Origin: Chara braunii
Taxonomy: Eukaryota; Streptophyta; Charophyceae; Charales; Characeae
Reading direction: 5' to 3'
DNA: 26,142 bases
Assembly: GCA_003427395.1 (NCBI GenBank)
Contig: BFEA01000418.1
Span: forward strand, 884,431 to 910,572
The position numbers and the translations under genes were made by a program. Each line of letters starts with the position of its first letter. Within the stretch, counting starts at the first letter, position 1. Shown piece by piece: positions 1 to 9,650 of this stretch. The notes under the pieces were generated by a model, which saw only the letters and a program-made list of their open reading frames with translations, had not been told where the DNA came from and ran no database searches.

Positions 1-36
1 TTTTTTTTTTTTTTTTTTTTTTTTGGGGGGGGGGGG
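1..36. repeat. T24-G12 homopolymer at window start
   Basis: Twenty-four T are followed directly by twelve G. Two abutting homopolymers at the first base of the window look like a sequence or contig edge rather than a biological element. The run lengths should not be trusted. Confidence 0.9.
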
Positions 37-42
37 ACAAAA

Positions 43-950
43 GCTCCAATCTATTCGTGGGGAGCATCACGTGCTGAGAACCGGGCTCAGCGTCCCTTTG
101 AAATACAACTGAGAATACGTAACATGAAAATTTGAGATACCGGGGCCATTACTCGGCTTTGGCTAAGAAAAATTGGAGTTACTTGACAAGTTAATACGTC
201 AGACTTCAGAGAAATTCAAAAAACCGACTCAAACCCCCCCATCAATCCTCTTTACCACACTCTGGCAAGACTTACTGCAGCAGAGCCAGCATCTCCGCTA
301 CTGCTGTGCCCTATTTCCGTCCTACGAGCTAGCCCCTTTACTAGTAGGACGCTTGTTATCCGACCATCTACTTGTCCCCCTCACCTCTTTGAGAGAAAAA
401 ACAAGACATGTGCACGATTCAGGAAAAAACTCAGACACCCCCAGTCCATCCCTATCCCCACTCCGGCAAGACTTACTACAGCAGAGCCACCATCTCCGCT
501 GCTGCTGTACCTTATTCCCATCCTACCAGCAAGTCCCCTCACTTGTAGGACGCATAACATCCCACCATCTCCTCCTCCCACTCACCCCAATCTCATGAAA
601 ATTTGAGATACCGGGGCCATTACCCGGCTTTGGCTAAGAAAGATTTGAGTTACTTAGCAAGTTACTACGTCAGACTTCAGAAAACTTCAGAAAACCGACT
701 CAAAACCCCCCCATCAATCCTCTTTACCTCACTCCGGCAAGACTTACTACAGCAGAGCCACCATCTCCACTGCTGCTGTGCCCTAATTCCGTCCTACCAT
801 TTTTATTTTTATTTTTATTTTTTTTCAAAAAAACACCCCCACTGGTGCTAGTGGTGCTGATAAGAGAAGACACCACTACCACCCGGGGAGAGGCTCCATC
901 TATTGGTGGGGAGCATCACCTGATGGAAAACGGGTCCAGCATCCCATATA
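43..950 (+). repeat. Diverged direct duplications (471-bp offset) inside a longer repeat pair
   Basis: The block 124-325 recurs at 595-797, both starting ATGAAAATTTGAGATACCGG and running through the same order of words (GGCTTTGGCTAAGAAA, CGTCAGACTTCAGA, ATCAATCCTCTTTACC, TACTGCTGTGCCCTA). A third, partial copy of its second half lies at about 445-531. Outside these, GCTCCA followed by GTGGGGAGCATCAC occurs at 43-72 and again at 893-919, so the block is bracketed by a second repeat pair. Reading frames here are proline/serine/leucine-rich and follow the repeat, not a protein family. I see no gene. Confidence 0.75.
799..825 (+). repeat. T-rich (TTTTTA)n microsatellite
   Basis: Three TTTTTA-like units followed by a T run end the second copy of the 471-bp-offset duplication. 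It is a low-complexity tract, possibly an old poly-A tail read on the other strand, but nothing upstream on that strand supports a retroposed gene. Confidence 0.7.
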
Positions 951-970
951 CAGAATGTAATCAGATAACA

Positions 971-1379
971 TCAGAGAAACAATCCTGCCAGCATTGATTA
1001 CCCTGGATTACAGGGGATTGACTGAGCAGGACGTTGGAAAAACCTTGGGAGAACGACTGGGAAAAGGGACATAGAACAATAACTGGAGAAAACCTGCCAG
1101 TATTGACTGCTCTGGACTCGAGAACTGGTTGTGAAGGCTCTCTAACTATAATCACCAAACCAGCTGTCCATAATATCAGAGAAACAATCCTGCCAGCATT
1201 GATTACCCTGGATTACAGGGGATTGACTGAGCAGGACGTTGGAAAAACCTTGGGAGGACGACTGGGAAAAGGGACATAGAACAATAACTAAAGAAAACCT
1301 GCCAGTATTGACTGCTCTGGACTCCAGAACTGGTTGTGAAGGCTCTCTAACTACAATCACCAAACCAGCTGTCCATAAT
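971..1379 (+). repeat. 205-bp tandem duplication, two copies
   Basis: 971-1175 is repeated head-to-tail as 1176-1379, beginning TCAGAGAAACAATCCTGCCA and ending CAGCTGTCCATAAT. I count about half a dozen substitutions between the copies (GGGAGAACGA/GGGAGGACGA, AACTGGAGA/AACTAAAGA, CTCGAGAAC/CTCCAGAAC, CTATAATC/CTACAATC), so the duplication is recent compared with the 471-bp pair. Reading frames of 80-110 codons on both strands span the copies and are themselves repeated. They match no family I know and are probably by-products of the repeat. Confidence 0.9.
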
Positions 1380-1936
1380 CTGCAGACGCCATGGGCCTGG
1401 AAACACCAGCCCTCATGCAAAAAGATGCCTGAGATGCGTAGGCGAGTAGGAGTCCAACTGATCCCCTTCTCCTTCTTCAACCCTTCATCTGGTCAGGGTA
1501 CCGGGAGGAGCCACTGGGGGGCACCAATGGGTTCCTCCCATCACCCAGCCCTTCCTTGAACGGTCCCCTTGCAACCATGCAACCATGCAGTCATCTGCCG
1601 GGTGTAACCAGCTGTCATCCGTCCCTACTATATCTGATTGTTAGTCTCAAAAAGGCAGGAAGAACAAAAAAACAGCAGGTTGGGTTCTGAAAGATTGTGT
1701 CATAGATGTATTTCCAAGGACCATGGGTGGGGGGGAAATGGTTCCGGAAACTCCTCTGCGGGTCTCATTGGGGTACTCGAATCTATCAGCAGTCACTCCT
1801 TGAATCTCAGACGATAATCCCTTGGGACTTCATCTCTTTGGTTGTCCTCCCTTCCTTCCTGATCTTCCCAATCCCCTGACCAGCACACTTCCGCTACCCA
1901 TCCCTCCCGGTCTCCGCCCAGCCATTCCCTAGAGAA
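1380..1936 (-). other. LINE 3' flank / 3' UTR candidate, no gene seen
   Basis: This stretch lies downstream of the LINE ORF2 stop on the minus strand. No poly-A tail in minus orientation is visible. A short tandem of GCAACCAT on the plus strand (about 1571-1588; ATGGTTGC on the minus strand) might be a tandem-repeat LINE tail, but there is no visible target-site duplication to confirm the end. The element boundary is therefore unknown. Confidence 0.3.
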
Positions 1937-2617
1937 CTACAATAATCGTTCCCTATTGTCTTTGGAGCGATGGAAATTGTCGAGCAATTGCGTGGTTGCT
2001 TTCCACCTATGCGAGAGTTCCAGTTGGAAGTGTGTTTTGAATTGTTCAACCCTCTCATCCTCTTCTACCCGTAACTGTTCCAAAGTTAGAACACAGCATT
2101 GCCACCACAACACCCACAAGATCGTTCTTCGGGACAGATGAAACATGTTTGACACGAAGATGCTGTCTTGGAAGGGCGGGTAGTGCCCCATTAAGATGGC
2201 CCGCCAATCCCACGGCCACGGATACCCCAGAACCATTTGCCGTCACGCCCTGTCCCACCACCTCCAGGTCAAAATTGTTGATGGGCATTGCAGAAAAATG
2301 TGTTCAATTGTCTCTGCTCTCTTTCTAGCCGGGAAGCCCAACAGGCAGCGGGAGCACCAAGGGAGCGCACGGCCTTGTTGTTCCAAGTGTGAGTGGTCAA
2401 TTAACCAGTCATTCGTAGGTAAGCATCGATGCAAGATCTGCCACTGCAATGAGGTTATTTTCGCAGGTCTGCACTTGGTGTCCCGGAGCCATCGTATCGG
2501 TGTGAGGAGGTGCCTCTCCACATTGAGGTGCTTCTGCCATCTGTCGATCACTGTGTCCTTTAAGCATCGCTTGGCTCTAAACATCCTATATGACGCTTTC
2601 ACCGGGAGTCCGGACAA
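1937..2617 (-). pseudogene. LINE ORF2 C-terminal zf-RVT segment
   Basis: An uninterrupted piece at 2617-2243 contains WQILHRCLPTNDWL, then CSRC and, 16 residues later, the ETIEHIFLQC block. This is the Cys-rich zf-RVT arrangement at the C-terminus of many plant L1-like ORF2 proteins. The same frame resumes at about 2236 and runs to the TAG at 1937. The frame differs from that of the RT blocks, so an indel separates them (between about 3150 and 2620, where reading is poor). A plus-strand frame of 224 codons across 2196-2870 is antisense to this and was not called. Confidence 0.85.
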
Positions 2618-3825
2618 TGTTTTAGGTTTAGGTTGTCGCGGGTTTTATCGTGAGTCGGGGTTCCAAACTCATTCCAGTGGATCTAATGAGAGGTCTTCTA
2701 AGGCTATCTCAGGGAGAAAGGTCCTTCGACTATCTCTTTCCCCAAATACCCCGGTTTTGTGTAGTACCTCCTTCGAAGTCCATTGGAAGGGGTCCTGGCA
2801 CCCTTCCTGTACTCCGTTTCTTTTTATGTTGTACCATTCAATCAACACCCCATCCGGCCGCACTGAATGAACCAGGCCTACCTAATCTATCCTCACATCT
2901 GTGGACGCTCAGTCTCCTTCCTTCAGCACCGGCCCTCTATGAAGAATGAGTCACCATCCTACCGGGAGGGCCTCTGTTATTTCTCCCAAAGTTGACTCAA
3001 CATTATGGCAGTATCTCAATTCTTCCCTCGACTTCTCCAGACCCTTCCAGTCCTTCCTCTCCGTCCCAAAGGTCTCCCACACGAATCACCCCATTCTTTA
3101 CCCAACCTTCCCATGGGGCATCGGTCCTGCAGAAGATCTGACCTCGTTCGTTAGTGATCCAACGGTTTCCAAAGAGAGGTTGTTTTGCAACCTCCTCCCA
3201 CCTGTATGGGGGTGGGCGATTCGGGGGGGGGGAGCTTCCTCCATATTTTTAATAGGCGGGGCCAGAAGTCATCTCTCCTTCCCTCCGCTCCCCAGGGTCG
3301 TCGTGGCACTCTCCAATAGCGATTTTTTAACCATCGTAGGGGGTGGATGTATTGAGGTGCTGCGGGGGCCAAACGGGCGATTTGTGCCAGCGCCAGCGAC
3401 CTCCATACTAACAGGTTTTCGAAAATCAATCGTACTACCCATTGTAGGCTAAGGGTTTGAGATTGAGTGAAGGGGTCCAGAATACCAAGGCCTCCTTTTG
3501 CCTTGGGTTTGATAACTTATTCCCAAGCCACCCGACTGATAACGTAGGGTTTTTCACTATCCCCTCTCCACAAGTACGCCGCCACCTTCCTTTTCAAGAT
3601 CTTTAGGGTCCCTGGGCTTAGCGGCCAAAGTACCGATTTGTACCAAAGGGTGACTAAGACCGCATTATTGATCACCAGAGCTCGTCCGAAAAGTGACGTG
3701 TGCTAGTGATTCCATTGAGAGAGTTTGGCTAACGCCGGGGCTGATAATCATTCATCATTCTCCGAGGATTGACCTGGCGCTGTGATCTTGACCCCCAAAA
3801 TCCGGATTGGGGATTCCGGGGCCAC

Positions 3826-4722
3826 CTAGGTGATGTGGTGTCCTTTGGGGGGACGACCTCCTTGATGGTGGAGCCACCACCCTATTGTTTTTTCACCCTT
3901 GTTTACGGCCATATCGGAGAGGTTGTTGAAAAGATCCATTAGCCTGTATATCACCTCCATGTCTTGCGGGGTGGCGTCAGCCATAATTGTGAGATCATAC
4001 GCGAAAAGCGAATAAACCGGAACAACTTTGTAGGGAGTACCGACTATCTGAATTCTCTTTACATCTTTACTCTGTCGTAGGTTAGCACCTAGTGCTTGCA
4101 TTATAATGATGAATAAAAAGGAGGCTATGGGATCTCCCTATCTAACAGAACGTTGAAGTTTTATCTCTGGGGTCATAGACTCGTTTACCTGAACACTCGT
4201 AGTTGCGTTGTGGTACAGAATGCGCACCCACTTCCGGAAGTTACCAAAGTTCAATCTTTCCAAGCATTTATCAAGGAACGTCCAGTCTACATGGTAGTAA
4301 GCATTCTCAAAGTCAATAAAGATGAGAGCGACGTTGCTTTTTGACTGATGCGCCAAACAAATCACCTCATTGACTAGGAGGATATTTTTTTGGATGTTCC
4401 TACTACGCATGAACCCGGTCTGGGTTGGGTGAATGATGTTAGTCATTACCTCCCTCATGCGGTTGGCCAGCGCTTTGGACAACATCTTATAAAACACCAT
4501 CAGCAAAGTGATAGGCCGATAATTTTGAATATTCATTTTATTCATTTTTTTATGGAGTAACGTTAACACCCCTTATCCTACTAATTCCCCCAACTCTCCA
4601 GAATTTCATACTGCCCTGTAGAATTTCATCAAGTCTTCGCTAAGGAGAGGGCACAAGGCTTCCCAAAATTCCTTGGGGAAGTCGTCTAGGCCTGGGGTTT
4701 TCTCTTCCTCCATTTGCATAAG
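3826..4722 (-). pseudogene. LINE ORF2 reverse transcriptase domain, catalytic site lost
   Basis: In one minus frame the RT blocks appear in order: KTPGLDDFPKEFW (block 0/1 region, about 4700-4660), NYRPITLL (about 4520), HPTQTGF...R.I (about 4440-4390), motif A FIDFENAYYHVDW (4320-4282), motif B region GDPIASFLFI (about 4133-4100, after a stop), and motif C SLFAYDLTIM (about 4013-3982). The normal motif C is FADD; here the first Asp is Tyr (codon TAT). In motif A the conserved Asp of FID is kept, but the usual AYD reads AYY. Loss of one motif C Asp is incompatible with polymerase activity. Stops between the blocks confirm decay. Confidence 0.92.
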
Positions 4723-5302
4723 TGTCGTTCAAATTTCGTCTTTGATGACCTGTCGGTCCAAGTGGTCCTTCTGTATCGAGGAAAGATGACTCTCCATTGG
4801 GCGTAGGAAGTCCTCTAGCTCCCTTAATCGGTCTGCCCCCTGTCGTTGGGAGAGGTGAGAGGAAAAAAAGTCTTTGTAAAACGATCGAGTGATCCTCACA
4901 CAATGAGCTGCAGTGGTGGTCAATTCGTTGGACACCGGGTCCAAAAAGGTCTCAATGGTGGTGCCGTATGCTCTTAGGGAAGCCAAGCTAAAAAATTGAG
5001 AGTCCATGGTTCCTTTGGTAGTCCATTTCGCCAGCTTACCTCGAATCCTAATTCCTTGCCATCTATGTTGTGCTAGTTGCAGAAGTTGGTCTTCCAAATT
5101 TTGAATGTTCTGGATATGATCATTAGAGTTCGTCCTGGTTAACCAGGGTGTGAAGTCTTTTGTGAACATCCATTTCCTGCGCATGACGTCTTCTTGCTAA
5201 CAACTTCGAATATTCCTTATATTTCATGGCTAAAAGGAAGAGACCGTCGGTAAACCATCGAACTTCCGAATCGAAAACGTGTTTCTGGTTTCTCCAAAAA
5301 GT

Positions 5303-6212
5303 TCAGACATCGTGAATATATGTGAGGAATGATTCGTCTTTAAGCAAGGATGTATTGATTTTGTAATAAACGGACCCTTGGTTTGGCCATTTGCGAAAAG
5401 AGAAGACGGTTCTGCATAGGCCAGGGTAGGGGCTTTGAGGGAAGATAGTAGCTAGATGTAGGGCGTTTTGAATCTCCTGCCAGAGCAAGATCATATCAGT
5501 ACGTGATTTCGAGTGTCTAGCCTAGTCATTCGTGCGGTAGCACGTATAGGTTTTATCTGTCAGGTGCAAGTGTCTGAAAGCATCCACCAGGGACAAGGAT
5601 TCACAGAGGTCTGTCATAATTTTTTCATCCTCCTCTATGTACCTCGGGCAGGGGTCCCGTGAGCTCCATCTATCCATCCATCTATCGGGAGCCAATAATC
5701 AGCGGGACTCCTTGAGGTGCAAGAGCTTGAAGATGGGCCAAAAAAGGTTCTCTTTCCGCTACTGTGTTAGGGGCGTATATGAAAAAAATGCTAATTAATT
5801 CAATTTTCAGCACCCCCAAGATCGATACTCACCTCTCCTGTTTTTCATCTGCAACCAAGTTTACCACCTCTATCCGGGATTCTGACGGGATCCAGATGGC
5901 CACCCCTGCCGACCCTGGTGAGATCGCGTGCGCTTTGTAGGCTTGATAAGGCCAAATAGTTTTATGAGCCCGATGATGCTCTGGTTTATCCATTAGATGG
6001 GTTTCCTGTATACAGATGACGTCAGGCCATGTCTTGCCGCCCACACCCTTCAACTCATCCCAAATCGCCTGGCTTTTCGAAGGAATGAAGGAGGTCAATC
6101 CATTTACGTTGAAGGTTCTTATGTCCAGGTCTGCATAACGGAGGCAATGCTTCCAATGTGGGTTCCTGCAGTATAGTGTATCAATATCATCCATTGGCAT
6201 TGACATGTCCAC
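5303..6212 (-). pseudogene. LINE ORF2 endonuclease domain (APE type), degenerate
   Basis: From 6212, residues 34-39 read FNVNGL and residues 67-73 CIQETHL (the Glu at 70 is the metal-binding residue of the APE/EEP fold), followed by AGVAIW. After a stop near 5829 the same frame continues with IYAPNTVAERE. The GDxN position is no longer recognisable (GSR-stop-MDG). A frame change then leads to DAFRHLHLTDKTYTCYR (about 5560-5510), the usual YTW region, and SRTDMI near the C-terminus. Order and spacing match LINE endonucleases. The lost GDxN and two or more stops mean it is inactive. Confidence 0.85.
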
Positions 6213-6225
6213 TCCTACCCCTACT

Positions 6226-7143
6226 CTAGACTTTTTTCCATGGTCTGGCTGACCAGTCCACCGTGCATAACAGTCCGTTCTGGAGGACCCTCGATAAACA
6301 CGTGCGCAGGTCCTCCTCAGTCCAGTATGAGTTGGCCTTCACTTGCTGAAGGGGGAACTCCATCAGGGCCCTATGACTGAACCACTTCAAATTGGAGTCT
6401 TTATCTTCCTCGAAGAGCACATAAAGATCAGTGATAGCTACCCTTATTAACCCGTCGAATTGGGGGAGTGCTGCTATCACCCCAACAAGGTACTGTTGGC
6501 GCAGAAAGGGATCCTCGTTTTTTCTTGAAATCATTGTCTCCCAGACCAGGAAAGGACCAGATATTGAAAAAGCCCCATCGTTGCAGTGTTAACCCTCCTT
6601 GCCGTGGAGAGAGGCCAATCTCCATCCTATCGTCCGTGTATCTCAAGGGTATAACATACACCCCGTCTTTCTGTAGCAGGTTCTTTTCGTATTGCCCTAT
6701 TTCCACAATATGTCTGAGTTTTCATGACGCGGCTGGTCCGAGTGGAGATCGGTCGGGACCATCGATCGGTTCCTCCCGGGATCATCCGGGGGTGGCTGGG
6801 GCTGCACTGGGGGGTGAAACTGTTGGGCTGTGAGGTGGCGAATTCGCTGGAAAATCTCGGACCAAGTGATGTGTGAAGGGGGGTCAGATTCCAAGGCTTT
6901 CCACAGGGTCAGACTCTTGTCTAGTATGGTAAACAGTTGGGCATAGGAGCAGTCTCAGAAATCCTGTGTCGCTCCTGGATGCTGAGCTCGGAGACCTTCA
7001 ATCAGCCAATCGGCAATGACTCTAAGTTTTTGTTTTGTATCCATATCTATCAGTGGTGCTCCTGTGTCCTCCTGTTGGTCAATGTCCATCGCAGACACAT
7101 TAAGAGGGGGGGGGAGGGAAACCGGAGGGTCCTCTATTTCCAT
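6226..7143 (-). pseudogene. LINE ORF1 remnant
   Basis: The frame opens at 7143 with an acidic, proline-rich N-terminus and continues in one frame to 6697 with a single stop near 6952. It shifts frame over about 6706-6540 (segment containing YTDDRMEIGLSP and RWGFFNIWSFPGL) and returns to the first frame for 6534-6226, ending WSARPWKKV. Total about 305 codons. LINE ORF1 proteins usually bind RNA. Here I see no CCHC zinc knuckle, no obvious RRM and no long coiled coil, so the assignment rests on position: it ends 11 bp before the ORF2 start on the same strand. The frame changes and internal stop mean no intact protein can be made. Confidence 0.6.
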
Positions 7144-7444
7144 AGGTTGTGGGTCAAAGGCCCCTTCAAGATAGGTTTCAGCAATGGGCTCTGATTGGAT
7201 CTCTTGATGTCTTTCTCATCTCCTTTTCCCTTCGCGCTTTTTTTTGGGGGTATTGGAATCAATGTTCCGATCTATTTTCCACACCCTGCCACCTGGAGCC
7301 TTATAGTGTAGAGGACTGCCTACATGAGATTAGGGGGAGTAGTGCAGTGGATCGAGGGCGGATGGTTTTGGTTAAATTCTTAAATGGCATGTCTTGGTAC
7401 AAGGCGAATAGTGGAACAATATGCAATGATTCTCAAGTCAAACG
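7144..7444. other. Junction between LINE 5' region and chromovirus LTR, no gene seen
   Basis: This is the 5' leader side of the minus-strand LINE and the left flank of the LTR element. I see no third element, hairpin or coding signal. The LINE start within it is not marked by any duplication that I can find. Confidence 0.4.
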
Positions 7445-8328
7445 GCCCTCAACCTCTCACTCACATGCAACAAACATCCAGACGAGTGCTCACACTTGGA
7501 ACCACTCACATGCAACAAACATTCAGATGAGTGCTCACAATTGGAACCATTAGTTGAGACAGAAGAATCGCACGAGAGATCGGTATGCAACATAACTTTA
7601 TTATACAAAGAAAGTGTTCACGGATCTTGTGGTCTCTGTCACTCACACAGAATCAGACTTGAACCACGTAAGTAACTGACTACAACTCCCACTCCCTTCT
7701 TTCTGTTTCTCGGGTCTTGTATCGCTCAAACCCACTGTCTCTCTCCCTGCCTTGGATCGTACCCTGAATACTCAGACTGGCGACTATATCCCCCCTGCCT
7801 CTCTATCACTACCTTAGCTATGGTTGTCGTCTGCACTCTCTTCCTCTTTGAGCGCTGTCTTGTCCAAGCCGCTTGGTCACACAAGCAGCAGCAGCGCTTC
7901 CGCAACACGAATGAACAATTGACAAGCCGTTGCACTGTAGCAACTAAATATAGAACTTATCGTGGCTTGGCCTGCTTTGGACCGGTACCGGTCAGTAACG
8001 GCCTGTCGGCTCCAATTATTTGGTCGGTCAGGTAGCTTCCAGAGTTCGGACTATCCTGGGACTTACTGCAATTTTGTGGACTTGGGACTGGACTGGACTC
8101 CTTTGGACTTTTCTGTCGGATATCGAACTCACTGTGCAACGACTTGACATTTTTGGATCCTTCCCTGACTAAGACCTACAACGCCCTGAAACTGGCCTAT
8201 CAGATCTATCCTACTGGGACATTAGAACTTGGGACTTTGGGACCTTTGATGATCGGCTCGCAGGTGCCTGCAGCGTGAAATGCTTTCACTCCCGGCGGAC
8301 TAATTTGAGGTTCTCTGAGAAAAACACA
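7445..8328 (-). repeat. 3' LTR of the chromovirus remnant
   Basis: Homologous along its length to 10075-10940: shared words include GCACGAGAGATCGGTATGCA, TTGGTCACACAAGCAG, GTTGCACTGTAGCAACT, AACTGGCCTAT and AGGTGCCTGCA. On the minus strand a TATA-like CTATATTTAG (about 7943-7955) lies about 350 bp upstream of an AATAAA (about 7594-7600), both at matching places in the other LTR, which is the expected U3-to-R order for minus-strand transcription. The inner edge ends ...CACA at 8328 (TGTG on the minus strand). This copy has an extra 45-bp tandem duplication at 7458-7547. Confidence 0.82.
7458..7547 (+). repeat. 45-bp tandem duplication within the 3' LTR
   Basis: CACTCACATGCAACAAACAT starts at 7458 and again at 7503, each followed by a GTGCTCACA(C/A)TTGGAAC block. 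The matching part of the other LTR (about 10090-10130) has a single unit, so the duplication happened after insertion or in the source copy's 3' end. Confidence 0.88.
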
Positions 8329-8332
8329 ATTT

Positions 8333-9310
8333 TTACCTATCTATGATATTGATCCTTTTCCTCGCTCTCTCATAGTAGGAAACGATATTTGGCGCAGTCT
8401 CTAGTATAAGCTCATCCCTCGTGAACTAGCAATCTTCTTTGAGCTCTTGGAACGCGAATCTGACTTTGTACTGTTGCTGGGGTCCTCCCCTTCAACCTGA
8501 CCAGTAGACGTCGTCAACTATGATTCTGTCAATATCATACCAAGCACCTACCATCCATATCAGACGGAATCATTGATCTACGTGACGGGAACCCATCAGT
8601 GTGCAGATGCAGTGGAATCTTCATTATGCAAGAGGGACCATCCGCGTCCCCAGTGACATCAAGAACTTGCCAAGGTCCGCTATAAGCTGCAACAACTTTT
8701 GTGGCATGCCCTCTTCGGGTAGGAACTCCTTGGACTTTACCCAGACTAACTCACCTACAACGAACTGTGATGGTCTGCGGTGCTTATTAGCTTGTTCTAT
8801 CATCTAATGTTGGGTTTTCCTAATGTTTTCGGTTACTCGTTTCAAGTTTTTCTCATACGATATGGCGAACTCCCTTGTATCAGGCGACAACCTTTGAATC
8901 TGGTCTGAGTTTAGACAGTCTATACGCCGCCTAGGATGCCATTCTCAATGTAGTTCGTTGGCCATCCACAAAGTAGCTAAGTGTATTGCATTGTTATAGG
9001 CACTTGCTACCTTAGGGAGGTGCTCGTCTCAATCCTTCTGGTCTGGTCTAATATACATCTGTAACACTTGCTCCAACAATTTGTTCATTTGTTCAGTCTG
9101 GCCGCTAGTCTCGAGGTGTCGGCCTGACGACATGGTCAACTTTGACCGGAAGACTTTCATCAGTTGTTGCCAGTGCTCACCTTTAAACCTAGTGTCGTGG
9201 TTAATAACTATGGTCAAGGGGTGCCCGTAGTCCTTGACCCAATGGTTAAAGAACTCTCTAATCACTAGTTCATTCTTTGCCTGGACAGGCAGGAAAATGA
9301 AATTCTTAGG
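8333..9310 (-). pseudogene. Chromovirus integrase and chromodomain remnant
   Basis: Integrase inserts Ty3 cDNA into chromosomes; the chromodomain directs it to marked chromatin. The minus strand reads in one frame from about 9310: FIFLPVQAKNELVIREFF, then VINHDTRFKGEHW, MSSGRHLETSGQTEQMN and LLEQVLQMYIRPDQKD. After a TGA come HLPKVASAYNNAIHLATLW and, after a TAG at 8804, QFVVGELVWVKSKEF (integrase C-terminal SH3-like region). A net-zero shift leads to YDIDRIIVDDVYW, YKVRFAFQELKEDC and APNIVSYYERARKRI (about 8539-8351), a chromodomain pattern. The TAA is at 8333-8335, five bases from the LTR. The DD35E spacing is exact, but the middle Asp is Asn (NHD for the family's DRD). About five internal stops (TGA, TAG) show decay. 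Confidence 0.9.
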
Positions 9311-9426
9311 GCTACTAAGTGACTGGCCTCTACAACACCATGGACTTCAAAAAATCAAAAAAATAAAATAATAAAATAATAAAAATAATAAAAAAATTAT
9401 GTACTTAACAAAAAAAGGGTTAGATG

Positions 9427-9650
9427 GGTTGTTTTACGAGCGCCCGCCGCTCATGCCATGCTCCCTACTTTCCGGTGATGCATCCAGGCTCCAGCTACCG
9501 AGTATCTACCTAGCGACCTAGTCCCTTCATTGCGTTAGCTCCAGTTCAAGGTCGTGCCAGTCAGTACCGGTCATTGGTGCTAGCCGGGTTACTTTATGAG
9601 CGCATGCCGCTCATGCCCACATCCCCTGCTTTATGGGTGATTCATCCAGC
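9427..9650 (+). repeat. Direct repeat pair, ~65 bp units 159 bp apart
   Basis: GAGCGCCCGCCGCTCATGCC (unit at 9427-9492) recurs as GAGCGCATGCCGCTCATGCC (unit at 9586-9650). Both are preceded by GTT(G/A)(T/C)TTTA and followed by a CCCT(A/G)CTTT...GGTGAT(G/T)CATCCAG block. The pair lies inside the chromovirus remnant and could be termini of a small insertion, but no target duplication is visible. Confidence 0.75.

Larger units (their letters stand above)
1937..6212 (-). pseudogene. LINE ORF2 remnant: endonuclease-reverse transcriptase
   Basis: ORF2 of an L1-like element nicks target DNA and reverse-transcribes its own RNA from the nick. Starting at the methionine at 6212 (11 bp after the ORF1 stop), the recognisable order is: APE-like endonuclease (to about 5303), linker (5184-4729, with RSFYKDFFSS), reverse transcriptase (about 4700-3800), post-RT region with the WRGD...VAWE...PK.KGGLG signature (about 3620-3420), and zf-RVT plus tail (2617-1937). 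Residues sit in one minus frame for the endonuclease start, another for its end, a third through the RT, and another for the C-terminus, so several indels have occurred. Stops are scattered throughout. The terminal TAG is at 1937-1939. Confidence 0.88.
1937..7143 (-). mobile_element. Decayed L1-type non-LTR retrotransposon (LINE), ORF1 + ORF2
   Basis: The minus strand from 7143 down to 1937 has the two-ORF layout of an L1-like LINE: an unrecognised ORF1, an 11-bp gap, then a ~4.3-kb ORF2 with APE-type endonuclease, reverse transcriptase and a C-terminal zf-RVT segment, in that order. An intact ORF2 of this class is about 1,250-1,450 codons, and the 4.28-kb span fits full length. It is broken by many stops and at least three frame changes, so it is a fossil copy. 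Neither end could be placed: no poly-A tail and no target-site duplication were found. Plus-strand reading frames of 60-220 codons over the same span are antisense shadows. Confidence 0.9.

Noticed and set aside
2196-2870. 224-codon plus-strand frame
   Set aside because: Antisense of the LINE ORF2 C-terminus. The minus strand carries the recognisable zf-RVT residues.
8333-9310. Non-standard genetic code to explain stops in integrase
   Set aside because: Stops of TGA and TAG occur at positions expected to be Trp and others, together with frame slips and a lost catalytic residue. This is ordinary decay.
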